A DNA stretch of 64,000 bases from Malus domestica (Eukaryota > Streptophyta > Magnoliopsida > Rosales > Rosaceae). Both the position numbers and the translations under genes were made by a program. Shown here in pieces: positions 35,801-46,230 of this stretch. The notes beneath the pieces are model-generated. The model was not told the origin of the DNA. It saw only the letters and a list, made by a program, of their open reading frames with translations, and did no database searches. Position 1 is the first letter of the stretch. Every line of letters begins with the position of its first letter. The stretch is taken from NCBI RefSeq assembly GCF_042453785.1, contig NC_091670.1, positions 40,249,501-40,313,500 on the forward strand, given 5' to 3'.

Positions 35801-37640
35801 AGTCCTATTTATTCTGTACAGTGCCAATATTACCACCCGTTAGTACACTTTCAAGACACTGTACTCCAGTGTGTGCGCTATGCAGTACGTAGTACTCCTC
35901 ATTTTTTGGGGAAATTCATTATTGGTCTTCATATCTTCTTTATTTTCCTTTTCCTCATTGTGCCACGTGTTTAAATCACTAATTGTAGGTAATCTTTCAA
36001 TTTAATTAAATCTTATGTAAAAAAAGATATTTAAATATCATTTAGTATTACAAGATAGTGATATTCCTCTTTAGTATAAAATTTTTATAATTAAAAGCGT
36101 TCAGTTTTTTAATCTTCATTTGAATACTATCTATAAAGAAAAATTATTCGAATAAGAGATCGTTTATGCATTCAAATGTACAAAATGCATCGACAGTGTG
36201 AGAACGAATTAATATATTTTTGATGAAGTACAATTATTGAATACATTTGAATGATCAAATGATATATGATTCAAAATACATATTAAGATAATAAATATAA
36301 GTGAATTGTTATTAGCACTCCAAGAATCTTATTATACACTCTAAATTTTCTATATTTTGAATGAAAAATAAATTTATGAAGAGTGTAGAATGAGATTTTT
36401 TAATGCTAATAACACTTCTCTAAATATAATTATGAAATTAATAAAGTAAAGATACATGACCTCGTGAATGATGTATGTATTATTCAAAAAATTATTAAAA
36501 ACAAATTGAAAAAGGACGCTGTTGTTGCCACCACTTATGCAATGATCGTCGCTGCCATCACCAACCCCCAACACCCCATTACAGCTCATAAAAGCACATC
36601 ATAAGCAATTTATGAAATAAATTTACTGGAATACTAATTTCCCCCTTAGTTTAGGTCACCAATGTTTAAATTTAGGGGTGTGATATGCACATACCTTTTT
36701 TTGCTTCTCTCACACTTTTTTTGTTGTTGTCGAATCAGATGAATTGAAGAAGATCAATTGACAGAAATTAACAAGGGGTGTATGAAAAGTAAAAATGGAT
36801 GTGTAGATAACACATCCCTAAATTTATCACAACTTTCATTCCAAATTTAATTTTTATGCGTAGTTTTGTTTGTTCAAATTTACTTTGACATTTCAATTAG
36901 TATTAAAATCTAATTTAAATTTTAGCGTTCAAGCTAGAAAAAGTGTTCCATTTAATATTTAATCTCAGTTTTTCTCTTTATTCTTTTATTCCGATTTGGT
37001 TGCATCGTATCTCCATTTTTCTCGGTGTTGTATGTTCATAAGGCCTGGGAAACGTTGGCACGGAGTGAAGGGTACTCACTTTTTGGCCCAAAATGCATAA
37101 GGCATGTAGATATGTTAATCAAATTTTGTAAACTAAAGGATATAGAAGTTGATACTTAGATTATAATTTAAGATAATACTAAAGAGACTAAATTTGCAAA
37201 CTAAATGATGTGTCACCAATAAAAATAAGCACGTTTATCAACGCTTAAGTAATAAATCAATCATCAACTTTCATGTCCTTTAGTTTCCAAAATTTAATAT
37301 ACAAATTTAGTCTCCCAAGCATTACTCTATTACTTAAGTATTGATTAACAGACTTATTTCTTATGGTGACATATTATTTAATTTACAAATTTAGTCAACC
37401 CAACATTACTCTTTTGAAATTGTCTTGTCCACTGATATAATTCTATTTTTCTTGTGATCAAAACTTCAAATGTTAGCAAGTCGCACGTAAAGTCACTTCT
37501 GAGAGAATGTGCTCACATTGTAGTTGAAAGATTATGTGGCTAGCAACATTACAAATTTAATTTGGTATAATTTTAAAATATAGATTGAGGAAAAAATGAT
37601 CACATTAACTAGAAACTGAAAAGGTTTCAGCACAGTTTGT
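35801..37640. other. Block B start and PPO 3' flank
   Basis: Aligns with 1-1480 and 5130-5512 of block A minus the insertions there. It supplies the empty sites for the 1117-1363 and 1609-5129 insertions. It contains the intact MITE at about 37,168-37,331 and a block-B-only insertion near 36,665-36,825. Confidence 0.75.
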
Positions 37641-39473
37641 TCAAGCAAGAAACTCAATTTTGATGCTACCGATCTTAACAGCCTGAGCGCCGTACCTGGG
37701 CACTAAAGTCACCACCACACTCTCATCATCTTCAGCACCCAAATCCTCCAACAGGTCCGTTAACCCCAACCTTAAACAACTCTTGCTCTTTTCCTTCTGC
37801 TTATGTGGAACACTCACAAAACTCCCAGCAAACTCGCTCTTGTCGGGTCCACTCGGTGCCGCATCCTCATCGTCCACGTCATTCACATACACATCAAACT
37901 TCACAGCCACATCTTTGTCAAGCTCAATCCCCTGAATCACCAGTATCTCCTCCTCATCCTCTTTCTCCTTCTTGCTCCTCTTCTTCGGCTTCGGCCTTGA
38001 CACCACCGTACTTATCTTTGTCTCCAAATTTATTGGAAAATCTTTACCCGCCACCACCTTCCCCGATGACGTCGTCTCAGCGGCCTTCGCCACTCCAGCC
38101 GCCTTTGCCTTTCTCGCAAGCTTTGTCCGACGTGGCGTCGGTCTAGACTTGAGCCATGGAATCTCAACATCTTCATACGTATACCCTAGCTTTTTATTAT
38201 CAAGAGTGTCCCTCACCGTGACCCTAACAAGCTCAGCATTCTCGTCATAAAACAAAAACCCCGTATCCAACCAATCCTTATCGTTAATATCTTTATTTTT
38301 AGTCCCTATACTTTTCCAAATATTCCACATTCGATCTATATTCGAATGGTGCGAAAAAAATATTGGATCCCTTGCAGCGGAGTAAAAATTCCCCATGTCT
38401 TCAAAATTAGGTTGCGTGTTATCTCCGGTCCATGTATGAACCGGACCATGTGGGGTCGTTTCGATTGAACCGGCCCCTGGATCTGGTTCGGTGCCAGCCC
38501 TGTAGGGCGAACCAAAGAACAACAGCGGTTTCTTGGAGTTGGAAACCATCTGCCTATACATGATTTTGAGGTTGGCGTCGATTTGAGCATCCTTGGACAT
38601 TGTTTCATCCGTGCCGTTAAAGTCAAGATCGATGAGAGTCGGCGGCTGATGGCTGGCAGCGCGGAGCTCGTCGTAAAGCGGAGAGTCCGGGTTAGCGAAC
38701 AAGGCAGGGAGTTGCATGCCAGCTGGCGCGTCCCAGTTCCAAAACGGCAACGCGAACGTCGGATCGTCTATGAGTTTGGCCAAGATTCTTTCGTGGAAGT
38801 ATAGGTAGTAACGATGGAAGGGGAAGAAAAGCCAGGATTGATGGATTTGGAGCTCGAGGTTGGGGAAGCCGACTTGATCGTACGCGCCGTCGCAATAGGC
38901 ACAGTGGATATCGGCTTGCTGGGTGAAGCTACGCGGATCGTCGTCCGGGAGGGCTTTCATGAGCTCGATGGCTTTTGAATATTTTTCGATGTAGGCTTTA
39001 TCCACGGTGTGAGCTGCCGGCCTGACGCGGAGTTTGGTAGGGGAGGGGAATTTGAAGTCTACGATTTTTTGGGACGTTGGCGGGCAACAGTTGGTCGGGA
39101 CTGCTCCACTTGGAAAGTCCGCACCTCCGCATTTGGCTAGGTCAGGCGGCGACACTGGCTTTGCAACAGCGAAGGGGTCGCTGCCAAGACCAGCCACTCC
39201 ACCGTACAGGCTTCCGAGACCTATAAGTACATGTCTTCTGTCTAGGTTTACTGGAGAAAGGTTTTCATGGTCGTGATCGTTGGAGCTAGTGGAAGGGTTT
39301 TTGTTTTGGTCACTACTATTATTCGTGGCTTTGCATGAGACGGCTTGTAAATTGGAATGCCTAGGGTTTTCAAATAAGGAAATTCGGTGATACTTTTGGG
39401 AGAAAGGGAAGAGAGAAGTTGTGGGGATGATACTTGTGGTGGAGGTGACGAGTGGAGCTGACATAGAAGCCAT
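37641..39473 (-). CDS. PPO: Polyphenol oxidase (catechol oxidase), block B copy
   Basis: Intronless 610-residue paralogue of the gene at 5513-7345, about 97.5% identical by my residue count (15 differences). It has the same transit peptide, twin-arginine lumen signal (DRR 78-80), six copper-ligand histidines (190, 211, 220, 342, 346, 376), bridge Cys194, gate Phe363, DWL motif and KFDV C-terminal domain. It keeps HQSW at the second CuA ligand, has HTWTGD after the second CuB ligand and YSAARDP before the third, where the other copy has HQCW, HLWTGD and YSAGRDP. Residues 368-610 are identical in the two proteins, while I see five silent base differences there, so both genes have been under protein-level constraint in that part. 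Flanking sequence is also duplicated. It is probably functional. Confidence 0.96.
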   Translation of the reverse strand: MASMSAPLVTSTTSIIPTTSLFPFSQKYHRISLFENPRHSNLQAVSCKATNNSSDQNKNPSTSSNDHDHENLSPVNLDRRHVLIGLGSLYGGVAGLGSDPFAVAKPVSPPDLAKCGGADFPSGAVPTNCCPPTSQKIVDFKFPSPTKLRVRPAAHTVDKAYIEKYSKAIELMKALPDDDPRSFTQQADIHCAYCDGAYDQVGFPNLELQIHQSWLFFPFHRYYLYFHERILAKLIDDPTFALPFWNWDAPAGMQLPALFANPDSPLYDELRAASHQPPTLIDLDFNGTDETMSKDAQIDANLKIMYRQMVSNSKKPLLFFGSPYRAGTEPDPGAGSIETTPHGPVHTWTGDNTQPNFEDMGNFYSAARDPIFFSHHSNIDRMWNIWKSIGTKNKDINDKDWLDTGFLFYDENAELVRVTVRDTLDNKKLGYTYEDVEIPWLKSRPTPRRTKLARKAKAAGVAKAAETTSSGKVVAGKDFPINLETKISTVVSRPKPKKRSKKEKEDEEEILVIQGIELDKDVAVKFDVYVNDVDDEDAAPSGPDKSEFAGSFVSVPHKQKEKSKSCLRLGLTDLLEDLGAEDDESVVVTLVPRYGAQAVKIGSIKIEFLA

Positions 39474-39512
39474 GGTTACTTGACTCTGAATACTACGTTG
39501 TATAGGCTTTGC

Positions 39513-39520
39513 TTTTATAA
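39513..39520 (-). promoter_or_regulatory. Probable TATA box of block B PPO
   Basis: Minus-strand TTATAAAA about 40 bases before the ATG at 39473, in the same context as in block A. Confidence 0.6.
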
Positions 39521-39596
39521 TGTGTTCTAGGTTTTACTTTTCTTTGCACAGGTGGCAGGCCGTACACATTGGCGGTCCTTAAGGGTTTGACGAGGA

Positions 39597-40422
39597 ATAC
39601 TACGTAGTCATTTAGTACAGGGCAACCATGCACTATAGCACGTGGCATGTAATATTTACGTAGTCTCAGAAGGTGAAGCGGTTTTGGGCTTCTTGTGTAC
39701 CAATAATATTTACGTACTCATTATTCCACTGGATGGATTGCGTGCACGTGATCTTTATTCAAACAAATCACTATTGACCATATATTGCAATTGGTTAATG
39801 TTAGGCAAATTAAATTTTTACATCAAATAATGTGGTTGCTGATTATTGAATTATTATTTAAGTTTGATTAATGTGCTTATTTTTTATCGGTAATACATCA
39901 TTTGATTTGCAAATTTGATTTACCTAATATTACCAGTTATAATTTGTATAAATGGACTGGTACCTAACATTACCAATTGTAATTTGTATAAATGGACTCG
40001 TACCTAACATTACCGGTTGTCCCAAGAGCACACGCTACTGCTCAAGAAGCAAAGTTCTTATTTGCCCAAAAAAAATCATGGTTTTTTAATTGATGCTCTC
40101 ATTTTAATTTACTAGCCCCTTACTTGGCCCTTTTTATTTATCATTTTATACATATTAATATTTTGTTTGTAAAATATATTAGTGTTAGTTTTATCAAAAT
40201 TAAAAATAAATAAAAAACTTAGCTTTAGTATTTAGTTATTGAAATTGTAAAAAAAGTGATAAAGTATTGGGTGCTTTGTTTGAAAATTTTCAAAATGATA
40301 TTGTTTTTACCACTGAACCCCTGTTATATACAGTGATGGCTAATTTGTCAAGTTCTACGAAGTTGGGATACCCAGCGTTTTAGCATATAACATAGCTTAG
40401 TATTTCAAGCATAATTAATTAA
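39597..40422. other. PPO 5' flank, block B
   Basis: One shortened unit of the 144-bp repeat, then a direct join (about 39,720-39,745) to sequence equivalent to 13,290 onward in block A. So 8380-13,290 is missing here. Then the minisatellite and flank up to 40,422, equivalent to 13,900-14,060. Confidence 0.7.
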
Positions 40423-41186
40423 CGAAAAATTAGTATCCGGTCCCTAGTTTTTACTGTTCATTGACTAAGACCTTATTAGTTCTCAAATTTTGATTCAAGT
40501 CCCTAGCATTAATGTGATAATGAATTTACATGTTTATTATATAATTTTTTAATATAAAAATTAGTAATTAATTTAGGGTTTAATACTCACACCTCTATTA
40601 AACTTCTAATTAATTTTCAATTCAGACATTTCCAAAATAATAAAAAATTAAATTAAATTAAGTTTGTACCTATTAGTTTTTTTTTATATATAAAAAGATT
40701 CTCAATTTTTTAATCTTAAATGTACATCTTAAATGTACCCATTCTCAAATATATCAATTTGTTATATGTAAAATGTACCCTTTTTTAATATAAAATCCAT
40801 TCAAAATTTTTAATCCATGTTTAAACTTATATGGGTACATTCTTTTTCGTTGATTTGAGAATGTATCCATGTTTTGGTACAATAAATTTTTTGTTAATTT
40901 TGGTTAATGTACCCATACATATATGTACACACACACACACACACACACACACAATATAATAGAGAGTATAATTTATATTTTATTATTTTTAATCCCATAA
41001 ATGATGGGTTTTATTTAAAATCTCATTAATATAAACAATTATAAATTTCAATTTTTAATTTTTAATTTAAAAAATATAGTAACTTACATTATTACATTAA
41101 TGTCAGGGACCTCAATAAAAAACTAAAAACTAACAAGGTTTCAATCAAAGAATATTGATAGCTAGGGACCACATCCAAAGTGTCCC
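40423..41186. mobile_element. MULE-type TIR element at a TTAATTAA target
   Basis: The ends are imperfect inverted repeats of about 100 bases. The left starts gaaaaattagtatccggtcc, with tagcattaatgtgataatg further in. The right ends gctagggaccacatccaaag plus tgtccc. TTAATTAA lies on both sides, and block A has the uninterrupted site. Interior AT-rich with a (CA)n run at 40,928-40,952. No coding frame. Confidence 0.75.
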
Positions 41187-42077
41187 TTAATTAAAGGGTA
41201 AATTACATAGTAACCCCTCAGGTTTGATGTCTATTACAACCCCATACAACATCTTTAAAACATTTCACTTTCATACCTCAAGTACTATTTTATTTCAATA
41301 TAATACATCTGTTAGATTTTCCATCCATTAATCCGTTAAATGCTGACATGGATACCACATTTGTGCCACGTGGCTGCCAAATGCGTGTCATGTGGCAAAA
41401 ATAATAATTTTTAAATTTAAAAAAAAATGAATCTTCAACCCAAAAAAAAAAAAAAAAAACCCCAAACCCAGATCCCATCAACCCCCCCCAAACGATTATC
41501 CCTTCCCCATATCCCCCATCCCACCCCCCAACCCCCCCTCTGCGACCAACCTTACCATAGCGCCCCCCAACCTCGCGACCCACCTCACTCAAGGCCCTAA
41601 TCCACACTACCTACAACCCAGAAACGAAAAAAAAAAACAAAAAACAAAAAACTCATCTCCCTTTCCCTGCAACCCAAATCCCATCTTCCCTAATGGGTAT
41701 GGATTTAAGAAGTGGGGTGTGTAGAGGAGGGAAGAGGGTGGGTGCGGAGGATGGGTATGGTGGGTTGCAAGGAAGGGGGGTCGGGTAAGATGAAGATGGG
41801 TTTTTTTTTTCTCTCTCTCTTCTTCTTCTTCTGGGTTGCAAGTTGTAGGTTGGGGTTTTTTTTTGGGGGGGGGGGGAGGGAGGGAGGGAAGACGACGTGG
41901 GGTTTGGTTTTTTTTTTTTAATTTATTTAGAAGATTTAGGTTTTTTGAAAAAAAAAAAAAAATTCCACGTGGCACAAATGTGGCAGCCACGTCAGCATTT
42001 AACAGATTAATAGATGGAAAATCTAACGGATGTATTATATTGAAATAAAATAGTACTTGAGGTTAGAAAGTGAAATG

Positions 42078-42434
42078 TGTTGATGCACAAAACCGAAGGT
42101 CTTTGAACAACGTAAATCCGATCGTGAATATGCAAGTAATGTAAATAACACAAGATGTATCGTGGTTCACTCCAATGTTTGGGCTACGTCCACACTGATT
42201 ATTGTATTTCTCTGAGAGGTGAGGGGGAGAGCTTTGAGAAAGCTTAGAGCTTAGGGGATGTGAGAAGGCTTAAGAATTGGCCTCCCTTATTTGTGAGGGT
42301 GATGAGTCCTTTTATAGAATAAGGGATCCTCACTTATTACATATTTGCCCATTCCTTTATTACATAATTACATTTAAGTCCCCTGAGTACTTGTACAAGG
42401 TCTAAATACGGAGGCCCTAAGTATGGTACAAACA
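42078..42434 (-). repeat. 3' LTR of the gene-carrying element
   Basis: 357 bp, closely matching the 45,797-46,151 copy (for example ccgaaggtctttgaac against ccggaggtcttggaac). The few scattered differences indicate a fairly recent insertion. Confidence 0.9.
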
Positions 42435-43640
42435 GTAGTCCCCCAAGTCTTCAGTCAAGAGAGTCTTTTGGCTAGAGACTTGAAATTCTGTCCATGTGTG
42501 AGCCGAAATAACTAGATGTCGTCTAGAACTGATATTTGATATGCGGCAGTGCCCATTTTGAAATAATGCTCAACTAGAAGTAGCACATGCTGCGAGGCTG
42601 CTCTGCTTGTGTTGCCTTGGTTGGCTCGACTTGTGGCGTTGAAGGTGAGAGAGTCCCTTTTATAGAATAAGGGCTCGCTCCTCATTACAAAGATGATGGG
42701 TTAGTTGGTGCTTGCGGTGAGGCGGATGCTCAGCTGGCGGCGATGCTCTCTAATGATAGTGAGGGAGTCCATTTTATAGAATAAGGGATCGCTCCTCAAT
42801 ACATAAATAATAGGTGCTCTCTAATGAAAGTAAGGGAGTCCCTTTTATAGAATAAGGGCTCACTCTTCAATACATAAATAATGGGCTAAGTCCCCTAAGT
42901 ATTTTTTATGAGGCCTAATTGAGGCCCAATATATGGTACATAATGTAGTCCCCCAAGTCTTCGGTCAATAGAGTCTGTTGGCTGGAGACTTCAAATTGAA
43001 TCCATGTATGGGCCGAAGTGGCGGTTGTTCGGAAGCGGTATTTGTATACCCTGCACTGAAGCTTTATAGGTGAAGCTTTGCAAGTGAAGCTTTGAAGCTG
43101 GAGCTCAGTAAATGAAGCTTTTGAAGCTAGAGCTTTTGTAAATGAAACTTTTGAAGCTGGAGCTCTATAAAGGAAGCTTTTGTAAATGAAGCTTTTGAAG
43201 CTGATTCACATGAGTGATGCTCATGAATGTTTATGTTGATTGATATGAGTGATGCTTATGGATGTTGACATGAGTGATGCTCATGGATGTTGACGTGATG
43301 CTCATGAATGTTAACATGAGTGATGCTCATGAATGTTTATGTATGATTGATATGAGTAATGTTCATGAATGTTTATGTATGATTGACATGAGTAATGCTC
43401 ATGTATAATTTGAAGTACTGGGCATACTTTTGATTACCTGGTTGGCGATAATAGCGGCAGGGTGCCGAATAATTTTTTGTAGTACTGGGCGTACTTTTGG
43501 TCACCTGGTTGGTGATAATAGCAGCAGGGTGCCGAATAATTTTTTGTAATACTGGTCGTCCTTTTGGTCACCTGGTTGGTGCTATTTTGAGCTTATGGGC
43601 CTTCGCCCTCTACACAACATTCCAGCCTATTTATTTTGGG
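42435..43640. repeat. Internal repeat-rich region of the element
   Basis: Three kinds of repeat are seen. A LTR-derived motif ccttttatagaataaggg is repeated at about 42,655, 42,770 and 42,840. Units of aagcttttgaagctggagct lie at 43,070-43,205 and gagtgatgctcatgaatgtt units at 43,210-43,410. There are three copies of a unit with cttttggtcacctggttgg at 43,430-43,590. No coding frame. It lies where the 3' part of pol would be. Confidence 0.75.
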
Positions 43641-43919
43641 CTTTACCGTTTTTTTTAATTACCCTATGATGGGGTTTATACAGATGTCTCCGAAAGATAT
43701 GAAAAATAAATTACATCATTCAAAAATAAATCCGACCCTCTGCTCAATGGGTCACGCCAATAATTCTTTTTTTTTATGCATGCCATCACCACCGCAATTA
43801 TGTCTGCTTCTTTTTATCTTCTTTTGCTTTCTGCTTTTGCTTTTACTTTATCTTTTCTCTTTTGGCATATGGCAGACAACGCCAAAACGGAATAATGAAT
43901 TATTATGAGAACATGAATC

Positions 43920-44393
43920 TTATCTTTTGCCTGGTTTTCCACTAGTGCTCGTGGTATTCTCAGGAGATTGGATCTGGGGGTAGGCGACTACCCCAGCACC
44001 TTGCCCTGATACGTAATAGCCTGATGTCCCACTGCCATCTCCATACTGGAAGGTGTACGAACAATGGTTATTCTGTGTGGAACAAATAGAATCCGATTGA
44101 GATTCAAGACTGCACCTTCGATCTGAGCAAGAAATGAATTGTGACGTTGATGAACTTCTAGGAGGAGAAGCAGAGGATCTTTGACTATGATGATCTTTGA
44201 ATTCCAGATGAAACTGAATAAAATGCAGGTTGTGGAGCTTGATGTGGGCCCAGATCTGCTTGACAGCTTTGGGGCGGGAGGATTCCTTGACACTGAGGAA
44301 GATTCCCAGAGCTGGAGGGATGAGAATCGACTTCATAATCCCGATGGTGGGTTTGTGCTTGGTCGAAAGATCATTTCTGGCAGGGGAAAACAT
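43920..44393 (-). pseudogene. Captured SWIB/MDM2 piece fused to an aspartic protease piece
   Basis: A 157-codon open frame. Residues about 16-56 (PTIGIMKSI, then [26 protein letters not shown]) match the first half of a plant SWIB/MDM2 domain. Residues about 72-130 ([15 protein letters not shown], then [18 protein letters not shown]) match the cysteine-rich insert of nepenthesin-type A1 aspartic proteases. Both domains are partial: the second half of SWIB is absent, and the protease lacks its active-site DTG and DSG segments. So no activity of either kind is expected. The join around residues 57-71 lacks similarity to either. Whether this frame is translated is unknown. Confidence 0.75.
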
Positions 44394-44484
44394 GTACCAT
44401 ACCTATTGCAAATCTTGCAAATTCTCTGCTTCTCCATGGAAGATGAAGAGCATCGAATCTCTGTTTTCTCTCTCTCTCTCTAAA

Positions 44485-44941
44485 ACGTTTTCGTTATAGA
44501 GTGCCCCAATAGAAGTGGACGGGCAGTGAGCATGCCATTTAGTGCCTCCTCCAAGACAGTAACTGATACGGTGGTCTTTATTGGCACTCCAAGTTTACTA
44601 AAAAGGGCAGCAAAAATAGTATTTACAGCACCCAAACTTGAAAGATCTAGCTCCAACTAGTGGCTTTCTGTTTCAACAGCCTGAAAGCCGGCAGTGTCAT
44701 ACCGACGCCGTTTGTCTGGATCAAATAATATATTATAAGAAAACATGACCTTCTTGAAGATATCAGCTGTTTTAGAGTCATTAGCATTTTTGTCAGGATG
44801 GTACTTGAGAGCCATTTTCCGGTAAGCACTTTTGATTTCCTGGTTGGTGGAATTCCTATTGAGGCCGAGGACCGCATAAGGGTTTTGTCGGAGCTGCTTC
44901 TTAGCTTCTTGCTTCTCCGATTTTGATCGGCTGCCCTGCAT
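44485..44941 (-). pseudogene. Captured J-domain (DnaJ, ARG1/ARL-like) gene fragment
   Basis: A 94-codon frame opens with MQGSRSKSEK. It then gives a J domain: PYAVLGLNRNSTNQEIKSAY, with the HPD motif at 48-50 and DPDKRRRYDTAGF. A stop then replaces the next codon, but similarity continues in the same frame (LELDLSSLGAVNTIFAAL, then FSKLGVPIKTTVSV) to about 44,485. That continuation is typical of the ARG1/ARL family of plant J proteins. There is no intron in about 450 bases, consistent with capture from an mRNA. About 120 bp upstream look like the source gene's 5' leader. Without its C-terminal part it is not a working chaperone gene. Confidence 0.85.
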
Positions 44942-45203
44942 TTTTGAAATTGACGGTCAATTTCTTCACAAAACCCTAGAAATTGCCTCTCGATTACCTC
45001 CGAAACACATAATTCACGACTCTTGGTTGAAATTTTTTTTTTTCATTTCAAAGAAGTGGCGGAGGTAAATCAGTTGTCACATAGCACCGGAGCATGAGGA
45101 AAACCTAGAAAACCAAGAGGCAGAGAGACTCCATGCACATCTAACCTGGAACCTTGCAGGAGAGAGCAGAGAGAAAGAGACAAGAAAGATTGAGGGAGAA
45201 GCG

Positions 45204-45404
45204 ATCTTGGTGCATCGTCTGTGATTCCTTGGTGATTTGCTCGATCGGGACTCTGAATTCGTGCAAGTCATTGCTGTTAAGCAAGAATCGCGAGGAGTCG
45301 GAGAGCTTGGAAATCGAGAAGGAGAGAGGGCCTTTAGTCAGGGCTTGGAGGGTGTCGGACTCCGTCGGCCAAGATTGGTGCACGGTCACGGCGTCTGGGC
45401 CCAT
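45204..45404 (-). pseudogene. Probable captured RRP6-like exosome nuclease N-terminus
   Basis: Minus-strand frame reads DTLQALTKGPLSFSISKLSD and, further on, HEFRVPIEQITKESQTM. This resembles the start of plant RRP6-like nuclear exosome 3'-5' exonucleases (PMC2NT region: TLQ.LT.GPLS.SISKL, F..F..FK.PI.EI...SQSM). Only this N-terminal stretch is present. The call is by recalled pattern and is the least sure of the captured pieces. Confidence 0.4.
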
Positions 45405-45796
45405 GGCGGTTGTGTAAATGGGGGAGGTTCTAGGAGTCCAAGAAAGAAGAAGAAGCAGCGACCATAGATCTGGGAGTCCATGGCGCTTGAAAGATACGGC
45501 GAACAAGTCGGACTTGCTGCTGGGCAGCTGGCGGTGATAATGTTGGTGCATGGGTTTTGGAGTGGGAGTGTTTGGAATGGGTTTTTTGTTTAGTTTCTAT
45601 GTGTTTTTTCACAGAGAGAGAGAGAGAGAAGTGATGGTGTTTAAGGGATGAGTTTTGGAGCTTAGTGAATGCTTTTTCTGGAAAAGCCCAGTGAGGTTTG
45701 TGGGTTTTTGCAGATTTTGCAGATTCGCGGTGGAGGTGAAAGAATGAAAGAGAACCGACACAACTTTTCGTATTGATTCCCACATACGGCGCCAAA

Positions 45797-46151
45797 TGTT
45801 GATGCACAAAACCGGAGGTCTTGGAACAACGCAAATCCGACCGTGAATCTGCAAGTAATGTAAATAACACAAGATGTATCGTGGTTCACCCCAATGTTTA
45901 GGCTATGTCCACACTGATTATTGTATTTCTCTGAGAGGTGAGGGAGAGCTTTGAGAGAGCTTAGAGCTTAGGGGATGTGAGAAGGCTTAGGAATTGGCCT
46001 CCCTTATTTGTGAGGGTGAGAAGTCCTTTTATAGAATAAGGGTTCCTCACTTATTACATATTTGCCCATTCCTTTATTACATAATTACATTTAAGTCCCC
46101 CGAGTATTTGTACGAGGTCTAAATACGGAGGCCCTAAGTATGGTACAAACA
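45797..46151 (-). repeat. 5' LTR of the gene-carrying element
   Basis: 355 bp, followed on the minus strand by the primer-binding site at about 45,775-45,795. Confidence 0.9.
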
Positions 46152-46230
46152 AAATGTTTTAAAGATGTTGTATGGGGTTGTAATAGACCTCAAACTTGAG
46201 GGGTTACTATGTAATTTACCCTTAATTAAA

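Larger units (their letters stand above)
42078..46151 (-). mobile_element. Non-autonomous LTR retrotransposon carrying host gene pieces
   Basis: Two LTRs (42,078-42,434 and 45,797-46,151) begin TGTTGATGCACAAAACC and end TATGGTACAAACA, and AAATG flanks the whole element. Next to the right LTR the minus strand reads ttggcgccgtatgtggg, a tRNA-type primer-binding site; next to the left LTR it reads acttgggggactac, a polypurine tract. Both give minus-strand orientation. No gag, protease, RT, RNase H or integrase is visible in the 3.4-kb interior. Instead, in transcript order, there are an RRP6-like piece, a J-domain piece with leader, a SWIB plus aspartic protease piece, and tandem repeats. It must have moved with proteins from another element. 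Confidence 0.9.
41196..46221. mobile_element. MULE with 9-bp TSD TTAATTAAA, hosting an LTR element
   Basis: Ends GGGTAAATTACATAG and CTATGTAATTTACCC are inverted, continuing as ...ccccatacaacatctttaaa and its complement. TTAATTAAA flanks both sides. Subtracting the LTR element (42,078-46,151) leaves about 950 bp. Its interior holds G-rich and C-rich halves (41,460-41,640 and 41,700-41,930) that can fold back. Same family as 49,466-61,411. ORFs across the low-complexity part are not credible genes. Confidence 0.9.

Noticed and set aside
41290-42048. ORFs up to 127 codons in the MULE low-complexity region
   Set aside because: Poly-G/poly-C and poly-A tracts give Pro/Lys/Phe-rich translations on both strands with no domain.
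44657-44941. 94-codon J-domain ORF as a functional small chaperone gene
   Set aside because: Homology continues past the stop in the same frame, so it is a truncated captured copy, located inside a retroelement.
45430-45889. Minus-strand ORFs overlapping the 5' LTR of the gene-carrying element as gag
   Set aside because: They read through the LTR and leader and show no capsid or zinc-knuckle motif.
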